IMG/VR virus record: IMGVR_UViG_3300009164_003004
Location: 1 to 35,835 of that record
Direction: 5' to 3' (one strand)
DNA: 35,835 nt
Source of the DNA: a virus
Position 1 is the first letter of the stretch, and the number at the start of each line of letters is the position of its first letter. Under the pieces are notes generated by a model that was not told the origin of the DNA, made no database searches, and worked only from the letters and a program-made list of their open reading frames with translations. The translations under genes were made by a program, and so were the position numbers. Shown here piece after piece: positions 23,999-30,932 of this stretch.

Positions 23999-24277
23999 AT
24001 GAGCTACTACATTATCGCCCGTAACACTGGTCTTATTGTTAGTGATGGTCCTAATCGCACTCGTAGTTACAAAACTTTTGGTGCTGCTCGTGCCACCCGC
24101 ACTCGTCTGTGTAACAAGTCGGGTTGGTCAATTGATGAGTTAAGCATTACTGATGTTAAACACTACCAGCCGCGCACTGTGACTCGCAAGAACTTGATGA
24201 GCGGCATTGAATATCAAGAAGATGTCAACACCCCCTTGTGCTGCTCGCCAGCTAGCGAAACTTATTGGAGCATGTGA
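23999..24277 (+). CDS. Small basic early protein, unknown
   Basis: A 92-residue basic protein (MSYYIIARNTG) rich in Thr, Arg and Ser with two adjacent Cys near the C-terminus. It is preceded by AAAAAGGA at good spacing and a perfect promoter, and it uses host-like codons (CGT, CGC, GGT). The start at 23999 is preferred over the longer frame because the upstream part is the promoter leader. It has the profile of a strongly expressed early host-takeover protein; the function is unknown. Confidence 0.82.
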   Translation: MSYYIIARNTGLIVSDGPNRTRSYKTFGAARATRTRLCNKSGWSIDELSITDVKHYQPRTVTRKNLMSGIEYQEDVNTPLCCSPASETYWSM

Positions 24278-24381
24278 TGATTGAATTTTTAGAAGACGTA
24301 CTACTCTATGTTCTGCTACCAACAGTAGGGGTCTTTGTCTTTTCTATAATTGTCTTTATTATTGTAAATATTATTTTTTAA
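24277..24381 (+). CDS. Single-span mini membrane protein
   Basis: A 34-residue protein whose ATG overlaps the upstream TGA. A short amphipathic start (MIEFLEDVLLYVLLP) is followed by a hydrophobic helix to the C-terminus (FVFSIIVFIIVNIIF). It probably inserts in the inner membrane. Such small early membrane peptides in phages can modify host membrane proteins or block superinfection, but nothing here identifies the target. Confidence 0.6.
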   Translation: MIEFLEDVLLYVLLPTVGVFVFSIIVFIIVNIIF

Positions 24382-24390
24382 GGATTTAAT

Positions 24391-24600
24391 ATGAACGAAC
24401 GAATTAAACAACTGGCTGAACAGGCTAATGTGTTGCATACAGAGTTTTTTGATAATGAGTGGGAAGTAAAAAAGTTCGCCGAGTTGATTGTGGCTGACTA
24501 TGCTCAACAACAGGTGCAGGCTAATATGAGTAACCCAGCATATGCCCAGGCTATGGATGAGTATTATGAGAAAAAATGGTCTCACCGTTTTGATGACTAA
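24391..24600 (+). CDS. Small early protein, paralogue of gene at 30929
   Basis: A 69-residue acidic helical protein (MNERIKQLAEQA, KKFAELIVADY). It shares its layout with the 69-residue protein at 30929 (MNDLIKQLE, EKFAKLIIQEA), so the phage has two copies of this family. Similar short proteins with a KFAELI segment are frequent in large phages and are of unknown function. AAGGA lies upstream of the ATG. Confidence 0.72.
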   Translation: MNERIKQLAEQANVLHTEFFDNEWEVKKFAELIVADYAQQQVQANMSNPAYAQAMDEYYEKKWSHRFDD

Positions 24601-24615
24601 CACAGGAGTTGAATA

Positions 24616-24846
24616 ATGAAAAACATTACACCACGTACTTTTAAATTTGATGTTATAGTTTGTGAAACTGCCGATGGCCGTATTAGTAAAAAGACTGTCG
24701 GAGGACCCTGGATGCAGTTGGCCAAAAAAATGGTTAAAAATGGCACAGCCAAGTTAACCTGCCACGGCGGCTCTTTCATTGGCTATGGTAGCTCTTATGA
24801 TTATGGTTATTATCGTGACAGCTACACCGTAACGGAGATTGTATAA
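24616..24846 (+). CDS. Small uncharacterised early protein
   Basis: A 76-residue protein with a beta-rich N-terminal half (FKFDVIVCETADGRISKKTV) and a Gly/Tyr/Ser-rich C-terminal half (GYGSSYDYGYYRDSY). A good AGGAG site precedes the ATG. Two cysteines are present. No family is recognised. It is in series with the genes on either side. Confidence 0.72.
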   Translation: MKNITPRTFKFDVIVCETADGRISKKTVGGPWMQLAKKMVKNGTAKLTCHGGSFIGYGSSYDYGYYRDSYTVTEIV

Positions 24847-24847
24847 A

Positions 24848-25234
24848 ATGACACGCTACTACGACACAATCGCTGAGTTTGAACGCGAAGGCTACACCAT
24901 CATTGTGGACAAATCATATGAAGACATACACCCCAGCGATCTCTTTGACGACTCATGCCACAATATTAAAGAGATCTGCGACAAGATTGATCGCGGGGAC
25001 TACGACTGGTTCATGCTCCGGGTTCGTGTACTGGTCGAAGGACTCGAGTTGGCTGAAGAGTTCCTCGGCGGATGTTTATACACAGACGCCAAAGAGGTCC
25101 TTAGTGACGGGACTGCCGAAGACATCATTGATCAGGCTATGACCCGTGCTCAAGGGCGGGTCTATGCATTGAGCCGCAAGTTCACAGAGTTGAGCTACGC
25201 ACATGACGCGGTGTCTGCCAATGAGCAATATTAA
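24848..25234 (+). CDS. Uncharacterised acidic early protein with unusual base composition
   Basis: A 128-residue acidic protein (MTRYYDTIAEFEREG) with no known motif. The ATG at 24848 follows directly on the upstream stop and is preferred over an in-frame TTG 9 bases earlier. The coding sequence is visibly richer in G and C than its neighbours (third positions often C or G), suggesting more recent acquisition or codon adaptation for high expression. Its end overlaps the next gene. Confidence 0.75.
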   Translation: MTRYYDTIAEFEREGYTIIVDKSYEDIHPSDLFDDSCHNIKEICDKIDRGDYDWFMLRVRVLVEGLELAEEFLGGCLYTDAKEVLSDGTAEDIIDQAMTRAQGRVYALSRKFTELSYAHDAVSANEQY

Positions 25235-25811
25235 TAATACCATGCGTCTACCAATTTGGATAACGTCGTTGCCCAGAATGGACAATTGGGATTATCATTA
25301 TAACAATCTGTTAGCGCAACATAATCAATATGATTATAAACCAGGTAATAGTCTTAAAATTGATGATCCTAGTAGGGCCTGGGATAACTTATACAATAAG
25401 TTTTTAGAACGGACTCAAGAAATCTTGGGCCCTTTGAATGTTCATTGGGATCATCCAAAACAAAATAAATTTTGTTGGCTTTATACTGCAAATAAAAATC
25501 ATTACAAAGGCGGAATACATCATCATCTGAGAAGTTCTACTATTAATGGTGTGTATTATTTTTCTGTTCCTGACAGCAAAGATTATAATGATTCGGCAAT
25601 ATCTTTTTACGATGGAAATCAGAATGAAATATGGTCGTATAGGCCAAGAGAATTGGATTTGATAATCATGCCCAATTACTTACATCATCAGCCATTGCCG
25701 TCCAATAGTGACAGGTATAGGTTTTCAATTAATATGGAAATTGTCTGCGATTGGCCAGAAAAATTTGGACCCAATTTAGCCATTGACAATTTCAACTGGA
25801 CTATGTTATAA
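25221..25811 (+). CDS. 2OG-Fe(II) oxygenase-like protein
   Basis: A 196-residue protein resembling the phage 2OG-Fe(II) dioxygenase-like family. The strand GGIHHHLRSSTINGVYYF would supply the first metal ligands, and LHHQPLPSNSDRYRFSIN the distal His and the 2-oxoglutarate-binding Arg. The first motif is not the strict HxD, so activity is uncertain. The start at 25221 overlaps the previous gene; 25242 is an alternative, and neither has a strong ribosome binding site. It could hydroxylate a protein or nucleotide. A promoter for the next gene lies in its 3' end. Confidence 0.68.
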   Translation: MSNINNTMRLPIWITSLPRMDNWDYHYNNLLAQHNQYDYKPGNSLKIDDPSRAWDNLYNKFLERTQEILGPLNVHWDHPKQNKFCWLYTANKNHYKGGIHHHLRSSTINGVYYFSVPDSKDYNDSAISFYDGNQNEIWSYRPRELDLIIMPNYLHHQPLPSNSDRYRFSINMEIVCDWPEKFGPNLAIDNFNWTML

Positions 25812-25812
25812 T
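25783..25812 (+). promoter_or_regulatory. Sigma70 promoter inside the oxygenase gene
   Basis: Consensus TTGACA (25783-25788) and TATAAT (25807-25812) with an 18-base spacer. It lies in the last 30 bases of the oxygenase gene and would drive the small gene at 25834 and the DNA ligase. Confidence 0.75.
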
Positions 25813-25833
25813 GTCTATGTTAAAGGATCAAAT

Positions 25834-26007
25834 ATGATTTGGACTATTGTGTTAATTGGTGCAGGGCTGTATTCTACTAGCATCACGTATGTAGGACAGT
25901 TTGACCAACCAGAAATTTGTGCTAAGGCAGCACAAGAATTCAAAGCTCAAAATATTAAAGCCGCTTGCGTACAAATACCAAAACCTGCAGAAGTGCAAAA
26001 GAAATAA
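25834..26007 (+). CDS. Small protein with N-terminal signal or anchor and Cys pair
   Basis: A 57-residue protein. Residues 1-17 are hydrophobic (MIWTIVLIGAGLYST), followed by a short soluble part with two cysteines (EICAKAAQEF, AACVQIP). AAAGGA before the ATG at 25834 sets the start. The gene at 31135 has the same layout, so they may be distant relatives exported to the periplasm. Function unknown. Confidence 0.68.
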   Translation: MIWTIVLIGAGLYSTSITYVGQFDQPEICAKAAQEFKAQNIKAACVQIPKPAEVQKK

Positions 26008-26016
26008 GGAACTATT

Positions 26017-27330
26017 ATGGACAAGCCTTGGCACGTAATTAATGATCTTGAGGTTCATGCTAGTCGTATAAATAAAGAGCAGATAATTCAAGCTCAAGCA
26101 GAGTGGGGCAACAGTGAGTTCTTTCATGGTTGCCGTCTAGCATTAGATCCAATGATTACTTTTGGGTTAAAACAAATACCGGAAAAAACAAATGAAGATG
26201 GCCCTGGGCTGGATTGGGATAATTTTAGTCTCATTATTACTGGTTTCGTTAATCGCAGCTTTACCGGCAATCTCGCAAGGGATACCGTTCTACGCATGAT
26301 GGCCTCGGCCACAAAGGCCCAATGGAATGGTTGGTATCGACGTATCTTAATCAAAGACCTGCGAGCTGGTTTTGGTGAAAATACCGTTAACAAAGTTGTG
26401 GGCAAGAAGTTTGCAGAATATGCAATTCCTGTTTTCAGTTGTCAGCTTGCTCACGATAGTGCCAATCACGAAACCAAAGTTGTTGGCAAAAAGATTATCG
26501 AAGTCAAACTCGACGGAGTACGGGTTCTTACTATTGTGTATCCCGACGGGCGTGTCGATCAGTTTAGTCGTAACGGCAAAGAGCTGGTAAATTTTCCGCA
26601 CGTGAAAGAGCAAATTGCAAAAATTGCACATTCCTTTGTTGAGCCCATGGTGCTAGACGGTGAAATCATGTCGGGTACTTTCCAAGACTTGATGAAACAA
26701 ATCCATCGCAAAAGCAGTGCCAAGGCAAATGATGCTGTGTTGAATCTGTTTGATGCTTTGCCCTTGTCGCAATTTGAATCAGGCAAAAGTATCACAACAC
26801 AAGAACAGCGTAGTGAATGGCTCAAGGGCTGGTTCACTGCACACGAAACTCAGTTGCCCAATGTAACTGTGGTAGCACAAGAATTAGTTGACTTGGATAC
26901 TGCGTTAGGTCGGGCACGTTACCTAGAGATCAACAAACAGGCTATTGCTGGCGGATACGAAGGCATTATGCTGAAAGATCCTGAGGCCGGCTACGAATGT
27001 AAACGTAGTGTAGCATGGTTGAAACTAAAACCTTTTATTGAGGTATCACTGGAGATAACTAATGTTGAAGAAGGCACTGGTAAGAATGTGGGACGACTTG
27101 GAGCTCTTGTTTGCTCCGGTAACGACGAAGATCGAGATGTACGAGTCAATGTTGGCAGTGGCTTTAGCGATGATCTGCGCACTCAGCTATGGGACGTTCG
27201 TGATAGTGTGCTTGGTCAAGTTGTTGAAGTAAGAGCAGATGCTATTACACAAAATCAAGACGGAACTTACAGCTTACGATTTCCACGTTTCCTGCGATTC
27301 CGTGGCTTTGTCCCAGGAGAAAAAATTTAA
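26017..27330 (+). CDS. 30: ATP-dependent DNA ligase (T4 gp30-like)
   Basis: Seals nicks in phage DNA. Motif I is EVKLDGVR with the AMP-accepting Lys164; motif III is VLDGEI at 212-217; motif IV is YEGIML at 314-319; motif V is WLKLKPF at 334-340. Residues 340-437 form the C-terminal OB domain. The N-terminal 150 residues are the helical DNA-binding region of the family. At 437 residues it is slightly shorter than T4 gp30 (487). It is expressed from the early promoter at 25783. This is distinct from the ligase-fold protein at 8557. Confidence 0.95.
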   Translation: MDKPWHVINDLEVHASRINKEQIIQAQAEWGNSEFFHGCRLALDPMITFGLKQIPEKTNEDGPGLDWDNFSLIITGFVNRSFTGNLARDTVLRMMASATKAQWNGWYRRILIKDLRAGFGENTVNKVVGKKFAEYAIPVFSCQLAHDSANHETKVVGKKIIEVKLDGVRVLTIVYPDGRVDQFSRNGKELVNFPHVKEQIAKIAHSFVEPMVLDGEIMSGTFQDLMKQIHRKSSAKANDAVLNLFDALPLSQFESGKSITTQEQRSEWLKGWFTAHETQLPNVTVVAQELVDLDTALGRARYLEINKQAIAGGYEGIMLKDPEAGYECKRSVAWLKLKPFIEVSLEITNVEEGTGKNVGRLGALVCSGNDEDRDVRVNVGSGFSDDLRTQLWDVRDSVLGQVVEVRADAITQNQDGTYSLRFPRFLRFRGFVPGEKI

Positions 27331-27347
27331 TTACAAAGGAATACAAA

Positions 27348-27632
27348 ATGACAATAGAAATACCAGAACATAAATCCGCAGAAGAACGAAACAAATGGTT
27401 GCGTAATATTCTTGCTACACGTACATACGAAGTCACCTTTACTAAAGTTGATGGAGACAAAAGAGTAATGCCTTGTACCTTAAATACAGATCGATTGCCC
27501 TCCTCTTATGTGCGAGAAGCAAAGGCTAAACGAGAAGCCAACCATGAAGCTCTCAGCGTGTTTTGCACAGACAAAAATGAATGGCGCAGCTTTCGTGTAA
27601 TGAATGTAATTGAAATTAAGGAAATACAATGA
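27348..27632 (+). CDS. SH3-like barrel early protein
   Basis: A 94-residue protein. The segments YEVTFTKVDGDKRVMPCTLN and WRSFRVMNVIEI match a small phage family I recall being described as SH3-like beta-barrel proteins, of unknown function. It is preceded by AAAGGAA and overlaps the next gene (ATGA). Such barrels in early regions may bind nucleic acid or host proteins. Confidence 0.75.
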   Translation: MTIEIPEHKSAEERNKWLRNILATRTYEVTFTKVDGDKRVMPCTLNTDRLPSSYVREAKAKREANHEALSVFCTDKNEWRSFRVMNVIEIKEIQ

Positions 27633-27775
27633 CTGACAAAATTATCTCGTACACCATTAAATGGAAACAACCCTATTCACTAAAACAAATTACAGTTGAT
27701 CCCGAAGCCCTATTAGAGAAAAGCGGATATGTCGAAGCACTAGAAGTTATAGACCGTATTAGGAAAATGAAATGA
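27629..27775 (+). CDS. 48-residue uncharacterised protein
   Basis: A short frame linking two clear genes by ATGA overlaps at both ends, which is the main support for it. The product starts MTDKIISYTIKWKQPY and ends with a basic helix (VIDRIRKMK). No motif is recognised. Confidence 0.65.
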   Translation: MTDKIISYTIKWKQPYSLKQITVDPEALLEKSGYVEALEVIDRIRKMK

Positions 27776-27972
27776 CTACAACAAACAAATCTTGGACAGT
27801 TACAGTGGAAGAAGCAGATGATGGCAGCGGCGATCTTGTTATGCCTCTCCCGCAAGAAATGCTCGATCTTCAAGGGTGGAAAGAAGGCGACACATTGACT
27901 TGGATTGACAACAAAGATGGCACTTGGGCAATTGCAAAAAAAGATCCAATTGATGTCAACGAAGTTGCCTAG
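27772..27972 (+). CDS. AbrB/MazE-like DNA-binding protein
   Basis: A 66-residue protein with the swapped-hairpin AbrB/SpoVT pattern: LPQEMLDLQGWKEGDTLTW, then DNKDGTWAIAKK. Such proteins act as transition-state regulators or antitoxins. No toxin gene is adjacent, so a stand-alone regulator or an anti-host-toxin factor is more likely. It is translationally coupled to the 48-residue gene upstream. Confidence 0.75.
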   Translation: MTTTNKSWTVTVEEADDGSGDLVMPLPQEMLDLQGWKEGDTLTWIDNKDGTWAIAKKDPIDVNEVA

Positions 27973-27987
27973 CCAGGCGTTATATAT

Positions 27988-28010
27988 ATGTACAGCAAAA
28001 ATCTGTACAT
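27988..28010. repeat. Inverted repeat before the secreted-protein gene
   Basis: ATGTACAG (27988-27995) and CTGTACAT (28003-28010) form an 8-bp perfect dyad with a 7-base spacer, just upstream of the ribosome binding site. It can be an operator or an RNA hairpin; there is no T-run, so it is not a standard terminator. Confidence 0.55.
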
Positions 28011-28030
28011 TAACTAAAAGGAAACTTATC

Positions 28031-28267
28031 ATGAAATCAATCGTAACTTTAATCGTTGGCCTAATTGCTGTATCTGCTTTTGCCGCAGAGCCTGCAAAAA
28101 CTGCTGCGCCTGCACCTGCTGCTAGTGCCGCTGCACCCGCTGCACCAGCAAAATGTGATCCTGCTAAAGACAAGACTTGCAAGGTAGAAGCCAAGGCAAC
28201 GCCTGTCAAAAGTGAAGCACCTGCTGCCAAGGTCGAAACAAAAACTGCTGAGCCTGCAAAGAAGTAA
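28031..28267 (+). CDS. Secreted Ala/Pro/Lys-rich small protein
   Basis: A 78-residue protein with a classical signal peptide (MKSIVTLIVGLIAVSAFA, cleavage expected before AEPAK). The mature part is almost entirely Ala, Pro, Lys, Glu and Thr with one Cys pair (KCDPAKDKTCK). It resembles small periplasmic proteins of proteobacteria, suggesting host origin. A strong AAAAGGAAA ribosome binding site sets the start. In the periplasm it could alter surface interactions, for example in superinfection exclusion, but this is speculation. Confidence 0.78.
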   Translation: MKSIVTLIVGLIAVSAFAAEPAKTAAPAPAASAAAPAAPAKCDPAKDKTCKVEAKATPVKSEAPAAKVETKTAEPAKK

Positions 28268-28463
28268 TCCGGACGAAGTAGACGACGGTGACAATGATGG
28301 ATATAATGACACTGATATTCATGTTGGATACCGCAGGCCGGAACTTAAAGTTACGGTCTGCGATGGTAGCTTGGACCAAAGCGACCTTTCAGATTACGTC
28401 ACTGTCCGTCTAGCAGTTGCTCGCGCACGGGCAATGGAAAGATACCGTAAAATAAACGGATAA
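28212..28463 (+). CDS. Uncharacterised protein, start uncertain
   Basis: A frame that overlaps the end of the secreted-protein gene. The part after 28268 reads as a convincing acidic then helical protein (DGDNDGYNDTD, ELKVTVCDGSLDQSD, VRLAVARARAMERY). The only start-type codon in frame is GTG at 28212 without a good ribosome binding site. It ends 2 bases before the hairpin arm of the terminator at 28460-28490, as a genuine last gene would. The true N-terminus may involve coupling or another start. Confidence 0.55.
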   Translation: MKHLLPRSKQKLLSLQRSNPDEVDDGDNDGYNDTDIHVGYRRPELKVTVCDGSLDQSDLSDYVTVRLAVARARAMERYRKING

Positions 28464-28490
28464 CAAAAGGACCGACGGTCCTTTTGTTAT
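28460..28490 (+). terminator. Strong hairpin terminator
   Basis: Two 14-base arms (28460-28473 and 28477-28490) pair perfectly around a GAC loop; the core is AAAAGGACC / GGTCCTTTT, with the T-run inside the 3' arm. It probably works on both strands. Confidence 0.85.
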
Positions 28491-28492
28491 GG

Positions 28493-28521
28493 TTGCAATT
28501 TAAGCAAATATCCTATATAAT
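28493..28521 (+). promoter_or_regulatory. Sigma70 promoter
   Basis: TTGCAA (28493-28498), 17 bases, TATAAT (28516-28521), immediately after a terminator. It drives the genes at 28564 and 28979. The leader contains an 8-codon frame (28530-28556). Confidence 0.75.
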
Positions 28522-28563
28522 ATGTAAAAATGCAGTCTACTAGAAAATCTTCTTAAATAAAAT

Positions 28564-28995
28564 ATGCACGATGAAGTCGAGTACAATATGGAAGCAGACA
28601 TAAAGTCATGTCTGTGGATGGTAGAAAAAGTACGTGGTGATAATGTGTATGCGCAGAATCTCTATGCTGCATTGTGTAACAATGATTTCCAGCGTTTAGA
28701 AATGTGGCCTATACTAAATAATCAAACTTGGCATTGCAGCTGGAGATATGCCGGTGGTGTTATTTCTGACATACAGTGCAAGGGTGACTATCTGGATTGG
28801 TACTGTAGTGGTATACAAGAGGTTGATTCAGACATAACACCGGCAGAGTTAAACAATCTCACACTTGAACAACAACGTATAAGGAAAGAGTTTGAGGCTT
28901 ATGTGCCAGAAGGTAAAGTAACTGATGAAATTCTTAATGATTTACATCAACTAGGTTGGACAGTAATAGAGAAAAAAAATGATTTTAATTCATGA
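28564..28995 (+). CDS. Uncharacterised early protein
   Basis: A 143-residue acidic protein, rich in Trp and Cys in its first half (CLWMVEKVRGD, WHCSWRYAGG, YLDWYCSG) and with a helical C-terminal half. No family is recognised. It starts 42 bases after a consensus -10 box; no strong ribosome binding site is seen, and Met9 is an alternative start. It overlaps the next small gene by 17 bases. Confidence 0.72.
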   Translation: MHDEVEYNMEADIKSCLWMVEKVRGDNVYAQNLYAALCNNDFQRLEMWPILNNQTWHCSWRYAGGVISDIQCKGDYLDWYCSGIQEVDSDITPAELNNLTLEQQRIRKEFEAYVPEGKVTDEILNDLHQLGWTVIEKKNDFNS

Positions 28996-29131
28996 TGAAA
29001 TAGAAGAATGTTGGGTATGGGTGGAAGCTAATAATCACAATGTTGAGTTAAGTCCACAGTTTGATTTTGAAAACGATGCCATGTTGTGGCGTACCCGTAT
29101 GATTCATATTTTGAAAAAACCGGCAATGTAA
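28979..29131 (+). CDS. 50-residue uncharacterised protein
   Basis: A short frame overlapping the previous gene by 17 bases, with GAGAAAAAAA before the ATG. The product (MILIHDEIEECWVWVEANN) is acidic, then basic at the end (RTRMIHILKK). Amino-acid usage looks protein-like. It ends 16 bases before the next promoter. Confidence 0.55.
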   Translation: MILIHDEIEECWVWVEANNHNVELSPQFDFENDAMLWRTRMIHILKKPAM

Positions 29132-29147
29132 ACGGCAAGATTGATTG

Positions 29148-29176
29148 TTGCATTGTGTAACAAAGTGTTATATAAT
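29148..29176 (+). promoter_or_regulatory. Sigma70 promoter with TTGTT/AACAA dyad
   Basis: TTGCAT (29148-29153), 17 bases, TATAAT (29171-29176). TTGTT and AACAA flank the -35 region, and the leader has a small hairpin GCTAA / TTAGC before a good ribosome binding site. Confidence 0.75.
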
Positions 29177-29223
29177 ACCTGTATGCTAATTAAGTTAGCT
29201 ACTTTTTAAAGGAAAAAAATAAA

Positions 29224-29469
29224 ATGGCTTTTACTACACTATCAACAACACAGAATCAATTCTTGGAGAGTCACCTCCGCGGAACCGGACGTTCGCTCAG
29301 CGCCAAGCAAGCAAACAGTCTTTATGGTATTCGTAACATTCGCGCACGTATGACCGAGTTGCGTCAAGCAGGACTTAAAGTTAGCTGCAAGCCCAACACC
29401 GAGGGTCGTGGTGCTTATAGCGTAAGCGCTCGTGATGTTAGTGGCAGTCGCGCCACAGTTTTTGCTTAA
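29224..29469 (+). CDS. Small helix-turn-helix protein in its own promoter-terminator unit
   Basis: An 81-residue basic protein. Residues 22-52 (GRSLSAKQANSLYGI, ARMTELRQAGLKV) have the spacing of a winged helix-turn-helix, where LSAKQA is the first helix and the segment up to RMTEL the recognition helix, followed by a wing (GRGAYSVS). Family members of this size occur in T4-like phages. It has a strong promoter, AAAGGA site and a strong terminator, and GC-rich codons, so it is probably abundant. It could be a phage transcription regulator or DNA-coating protein. Confidence 0.8.
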   Translation: MAFTTLSTTQNQFLESHLRGTGRSLSAKQANSLYGIRNIRARMTELRQAGLKVSCKPNTEGRGAYSVSARDVSGSRATVFA

Positions 29470-29487
29470 TTGTAAAAAAATGTGACC

Positions 29488-29513
29488 AAAAAGGCTGCTC
29501 TTGCAGCCTTTTT
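29488..29513 (+). terminator. Intrinsic terminator
   Basis: An 11-bp perfect stem AAAAAGGCTGC / GCAGCCTTTTT with a TCTT loop, directly after the helix-turn-helix gene. It is symmetric and can work in both directions. Confidence 0.92.
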
Positions 29514-29528
29514 CGTTTACAATACAGT

Positions 29529-29879
29529 ATGACTACTAATGCTTTTATTTTTTCGTGGGATAACATGGGTATTGAATCCATTATTCCTATCTCTCAATAT
29601 GAACATTTTGATCAAGAGAATCTATTGAGAATGATTGCCAGTGAGGATACTGTAAGAAATCCATTAACTAGTATTGTTCAAAATTTGTTACTTAGAGCCA
29701 GATTTAACACACAACGTCATTATGAAATCTATGCTATCGATTGTACTAAAGAAATGGATGAAGCGTTTTGGAGAGAACAGTGGGAGGAACACCCACAATT
29801 TACAGCAGAATTGATCAGAGAGCGTGGGCATAAATTATATAGTGATCGAATAGAAGCACACAAGGTTAAGATAACATGA
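29529..29879 (+). CDS. Uncharacterised early protein
   Basis: A 116-residue soluble protein (MTTNAFIFSWDNMGIES) with an acidic helical C-terminal half. TACAAT lies 5 bases before the ATG, but no -35 box is evident and no ribosome binding site is seen. The start of the segment (FIFSWDNMGIESIIP) is a pattern I have seen in hypothetical proteins of large phages. The stop overlaps the metallophosphoesterase start. Confidence 0.7.
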   Translation: MTTNAFIFSWDNMGIESIIPISQYEHFDQENLLRMIASEDTVRNPLTSIVQNLLLRARFNTQRHYEIYAIDCTKEMDEAFWREQWEEHPQFTAELIRERGHKLYSDRIEAHKVKIT

Positions 29880-30691
29880 AAATTAGTTTAGTATCAGATT
29901 TACATTTAGAATTCGGCTACCAAGAATTACCCGGTGGCGAAGTACTCATATTGGCTGGCGATATTGCCGAAGTCAAGAGTATTAAAAAACATCACCACAG
30001 CACAAAACTTATACAAGATACCCCAGACACCTTTTATCGTTGCTCGGAGTTCTTCAAGTGGGAATGTGAAAAATACGACCAAGTGTTTATGGTGCTTGGC
30101 AATCATGAATTTTACCATTCGAGATTTGATAAAACCTATGATGAACTAAAAAGCATCCTGCCCAAGAATGTCACCTTGCTAGAAAACGAAATAGTAGAAT
30201 ACAAGGGCGTTATGTTCATGGGTGCCACATTGTGGACCGACATGAACAGAGGTGATCCTATTACTCTTTATACAGTAAAAGATTTCATGAACGACTATCG
30301 TACAATCCAAAACTTTTATCCTGCAAAAAATCTGTATCATAAGCTGACTCCCGAAGACACCGTAAAAGCACATCGCTATACTAAAGAATACTTTAAGTTA
30401 ATGTTATCTGAACACCGGGACAAACCGTTTGTAGTTATCACACATATGGCTCCTAGTTTTGCTAGCGTCAACGAAAAATACATTCGTGAAACCACCATGA
30501 ACGGGGCTTATGCTAGTGACCTAAGTGAGTTTATCCTTGATAATGAAAACATCCGTGTGTGGGTACATGGTCACATGCATGATCCGTCGGATTATATGAT
30601 TGGCAATACCCGTGTAATAGCCAATCCGCGTGGTTATGTCGGGCACGAAAATATACGTGGATTTAATCCTGACTTTTACTTTGAGATGTAA
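29876..30691 (+). CDS. Calcineurin-like metallophosphoesterase
   Basis: A 271-residue di-metal phosphoesterase. The family motifs are in order: DLHLE near residue 9, GDI near 28, GNHEFYH near 78-84, THMAP near 190 and HGHMHDP near 225-231. These supply the two metal sites and catalytic His. The substrate is unknown: phage members of this superfamily include nucleotidases, cyclic-nucleotide or RNA-end phosphatases. It is coupled to the upstream gene by ATGA overlap. Confidence 0.92.
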   Translation: MKISLVSDLHLEFGYQELPGGEVLILAGDIAEVKSIKKHHHSTKLIQDTPDTFYRCSEFFKWECEKYDQVFMVLGNHEFYHSRFDKTYDELKSILPKNVTLLENEIVEYKGVMFMGATLWTDMNRGDPITLYTVKDFMNDYRTIQNFYPAKNLYHKLTPEDTVKAHRYTKEYFKLMLSEHRDKPFVVITHMAPSFASVNEKYIRETTMNGAYASDLSEFILDNENIRVWVHGHMHDPSDYMIGNTRVIANPRGYVGHENIRGFNPDFYFEM

Positions 30692-30692
30692 T

Positions 30693-30932
30693 ATGGTAAC
30701 ACAAACTGATCAGTTTCTGCAAAGAGATGCAGACTTACCTAAACCCAAATATAACTATGGGGATAGAGTATTTGCACGTTTAGGCAAGATCCCGCTAGTT
30801 GGTATGGTAATACGCGAAGTGCAAGATACTGTACTAGTACACTCAGACTTGCCACTTAAAGTAGAAGAACAAGTGAGATATATAGTTTCTGTGCCTATTC
30901 AAACTGTATCAATTATGGTAGAAATAAAATGA
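30693..30932 (+). CDS. Small beta-barrel early protein
   Basis: A 79-residue protein. YGDRVFARLGKIPLVGMVI and the following strands suggest a small SH3-like barrel. The ATG at 30693 directly follows the phosphoesterase stop and is preferred over a longer frame that overlaps that gene. Similar short GDRV proteins are found in large phages; function unknown. It overlaps the next gene (ATGA). Confidence 0.7.
   Translation: MVTQTDQFLQRDADLPKPKYNYGDRVFARLGKIPLVGMVIREVQDTVLVHSDLPLKVEEQVRYIVSVPIQTVSIMVEIK

Noticed and set aside
28212-28267. Programmed frameshift joining the secreted protein to the next frame
   Set aside because: No slippery sequence is seen and the products are unrelated (periplasmic versus cytoplasmic type).
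29518-29523. Promoter at TACAAT before the gene at 29529
   Set aside because: No acceptable -35 box at 16-18 bases upstream; the position is occupied by the terminator stem.
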